A stretch of DNA of 64,000 nucleotides. It comes from Bacteroidota bacterium. GTDB lineage: Bacteria; Bacteroidota; Bacteroidia; Chitinophagales; Chitinophagaceae. The translations under genes were made by a program, and so were the position numbers. This document shows, in pieces, positions 63,466-64,000 of this stretch. The DNA is taken from positions 4,896 to 68,895 of the forward strand of contig JAFAEW010000067.1 of the NCBI GenBank assembly GCA_023423835.1. Direction: 5' to 3'. Every line of letters begins with the position of its first letter. Positions within the stretch are counted from its first letter, which is position 1. Below the pieces are notes generated by a model. It was not told where the DNA came from. It was given only the letters and a program-made list of their open reading frames with translations, and ran no database searches.

Positions 63466-63486
63466 TAGCGCTGACAGAAAGCGCTA
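63466..63486. other. Perfect hairpin between convergent genes
   Basis: TAGCGCT, 7-nt loop, AGCGCTA. It has no T run, so it is at best a weak bidirectional terminator for the response regulator and the small lipoprotein. Confidence 0.5.
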
Positions 63487-63523
63487 GATTTGTTACCAAC
63501 TTCAGAAATCCAAAATCTTTCAG

Positions 63524-63760
63524 TTAATAGCCCCCGGCAGAATCGCTCCGGGTATTAGCATTTAAACCGGTATCGCCCGCCGCACCGCTGGAATCGGTAT
63601 AATACGAATTCATACCGGTGCCGGTACTCGGTGATGAAGTATCTATTCCCGGAGCGGTGTTAATCGAATTCATTGTATCTGTGGTCGTACTTTCGGTCTG
63701 GCTGTTGCCGCAGGATAATAAGACAAATGCGAGTGCTGCTGACAGAAGTAGTTGCTTCAT
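63524..63760 (-). CDS. Small Ser/Thr/Gly-rich lipoprotein
   Basis: 78 residues from the ATG at 63760, where a lipoprotein signal starts (MKQLLLSAALAFVLLSC, Cys17); the frame is open 32 codons upstream without such a signal. The rest is low-complexity, with Thr, Ser, Asn and Asp (for example TESTTTDTMNSINTAPG). Surface-lipoprotein spacers look like this. The function is unknown. Confidence 0.65.
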   Translation of the reverse strand: MKQLLLSAALAFVLLSCGNSQTESTTTDTMNSINTAPGIDTSSPSTGTGMNSYYTDSSGAAGDTGLNANTRSDSAGGY

Positions 63761-63859
63761 ATTGTTCCGTTTTACGGTAATATTCAATTCCCTTGCCATG
63801 GTGTAGCGAACAAGGCACCGCAGTCCGGCTCTGCAATAGAGAAAATTCTTTCCCAAAAA

Positions 63860-64000
63860 TCAATAGGCTCTGGCAAACAACACCCTTTGCGTGGAAGGCC
63901 TGCCGGTGAGGATACAATTGCCTTCTTCCTGTTCATTATTGAGCGGAATGCAACGGATAGTAGCCTTCGTTAATTCCTTGATTTTTTCTTCCGTTTCGGC
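63860..64000 (-). CDS. proS: Proline-tRNA ligase, C-terminal end only
   Basis: The last 46 codons of a frame entering from the right edge, ending TGA 63860. The residues [19 protein letters not shown], then [21 protein letters not shown], match the C-terminal zinc-like domain of the archaeal/eukaryal-type ProRS found in Bacteroidota, including the CI-TG-PS-QRVLFA ending. It charges tRNA-Pro. Too short for more detail. The next gene downstream on the same strand is the small lipoprotein. Confidence 0.85.
   Translation of the reverse strand, partial: AETEEKIKELTKATIRCIPLNNEQEEGNCILTGRPSTQRVLFARAY

Noticed and set aside
1..64000. tRNA or rRNA genes, integrases, transposases or prophage
   Set aside because: I looked through the intergenic gaps for cloverleaf patterns and for mobile-element proteins and found none; a covariance-model search would be needed to exclude small RNAs.

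Overview
The window is a chromosomal segment of a Bacteroidota bacterium, most likely of the Chitinophagaceae/Chitinophagales type. Several signs agree: type IX secretion (T9SS) sorting tails, many SPI- and SPII-exported proteins with a post-cleavage Gln, DUF6427 and DUF5777 family proteins, a Bacteroidota-style IspH, HldD, RicT and YidC, and repeated near-matches to the Bacteroidota promoter -7 box TAnnTTTG. Base composition is in the mid-40s percent G+C by eye. I see no tRNA, rRNA, CRISPR array, integrase, transposase or prophage gene. Two genes run off the edges: kup on the left (3' part missing) and proS on the right (only its last 46 codons present).

Layout. 0-9.9 kb: kup, an exported protein of unknown function, a DUF6427 membrane protein, purQ, a two-gene DsbD-like reductant pathway, ispH, a short-chain dehydrogenase and a small membrane protein. 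10-14.7 kb: polA, then two tandem paralogous exported proteins. 14.7-20.2 kb: the most interesting block. A T9SS-sorted cupredoxin sits beside a six-gene run: ECF sigma factor, membrane-anchored putative anti-sigma protein with a beta-barrel-like C-terminus, OB-fold protein, lipoprotein cytochrome c, YceI protein and DUF5777 protein. The cupredoxin gene and the sigma gene carry the same non-housekeeping promoter-like motif, so they look like one regulon. 20-30.4 kb: a lipoprotein, sodA, a POT peptide transporter, purD, mreBCD, small exported or acidic proteins, an aldo/keto reductase and a cyclophilin. 30.4-42.6 kb: purL, hldD, a dienelactone hydrolase, pyrG, an outer-membrane barrel, a DPP4-type peptidase, a 101-bp tandem repeat array and yidC. 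42.6-53.2 kb: arfB, dtd, a MazG-like protein, a YihY protein, an acyl-CoA-binding protein, an M28 peptidase, an 82-bp tandem array, PBP1A, ricT, holB and a glutathione peroxidase. 53.6-64 kb: an NHL-repeat T9SS protein whose signal peptide is out of frame, aspS, an opposite-oriented copy of the 101-bp repeat family, a BON/SWFG protein, a glycosyltransferase, rplKAJL, a response regulator, a small lipoprotein and the end of proS.

How it works together. Most genes are housekeeping: purine and CTP synthesis, envelope growth (MreBCD, PBP1A, YidC, HldD), translation (rplKAJL, aspS, proS, ArfB, Dtd) and oxidative defence (SOD, GPx). The accessory theme is the envelope: exported redox proteins under an ECF sigma factor, a surface protein broken at its signal peptide, and three intergenic tandem repeat arrays that create false open frames and false N-terminal extensions. 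Several starts were moved downstream to a signal peptide or a conserved N-terminus, and each case is explained in its entry.
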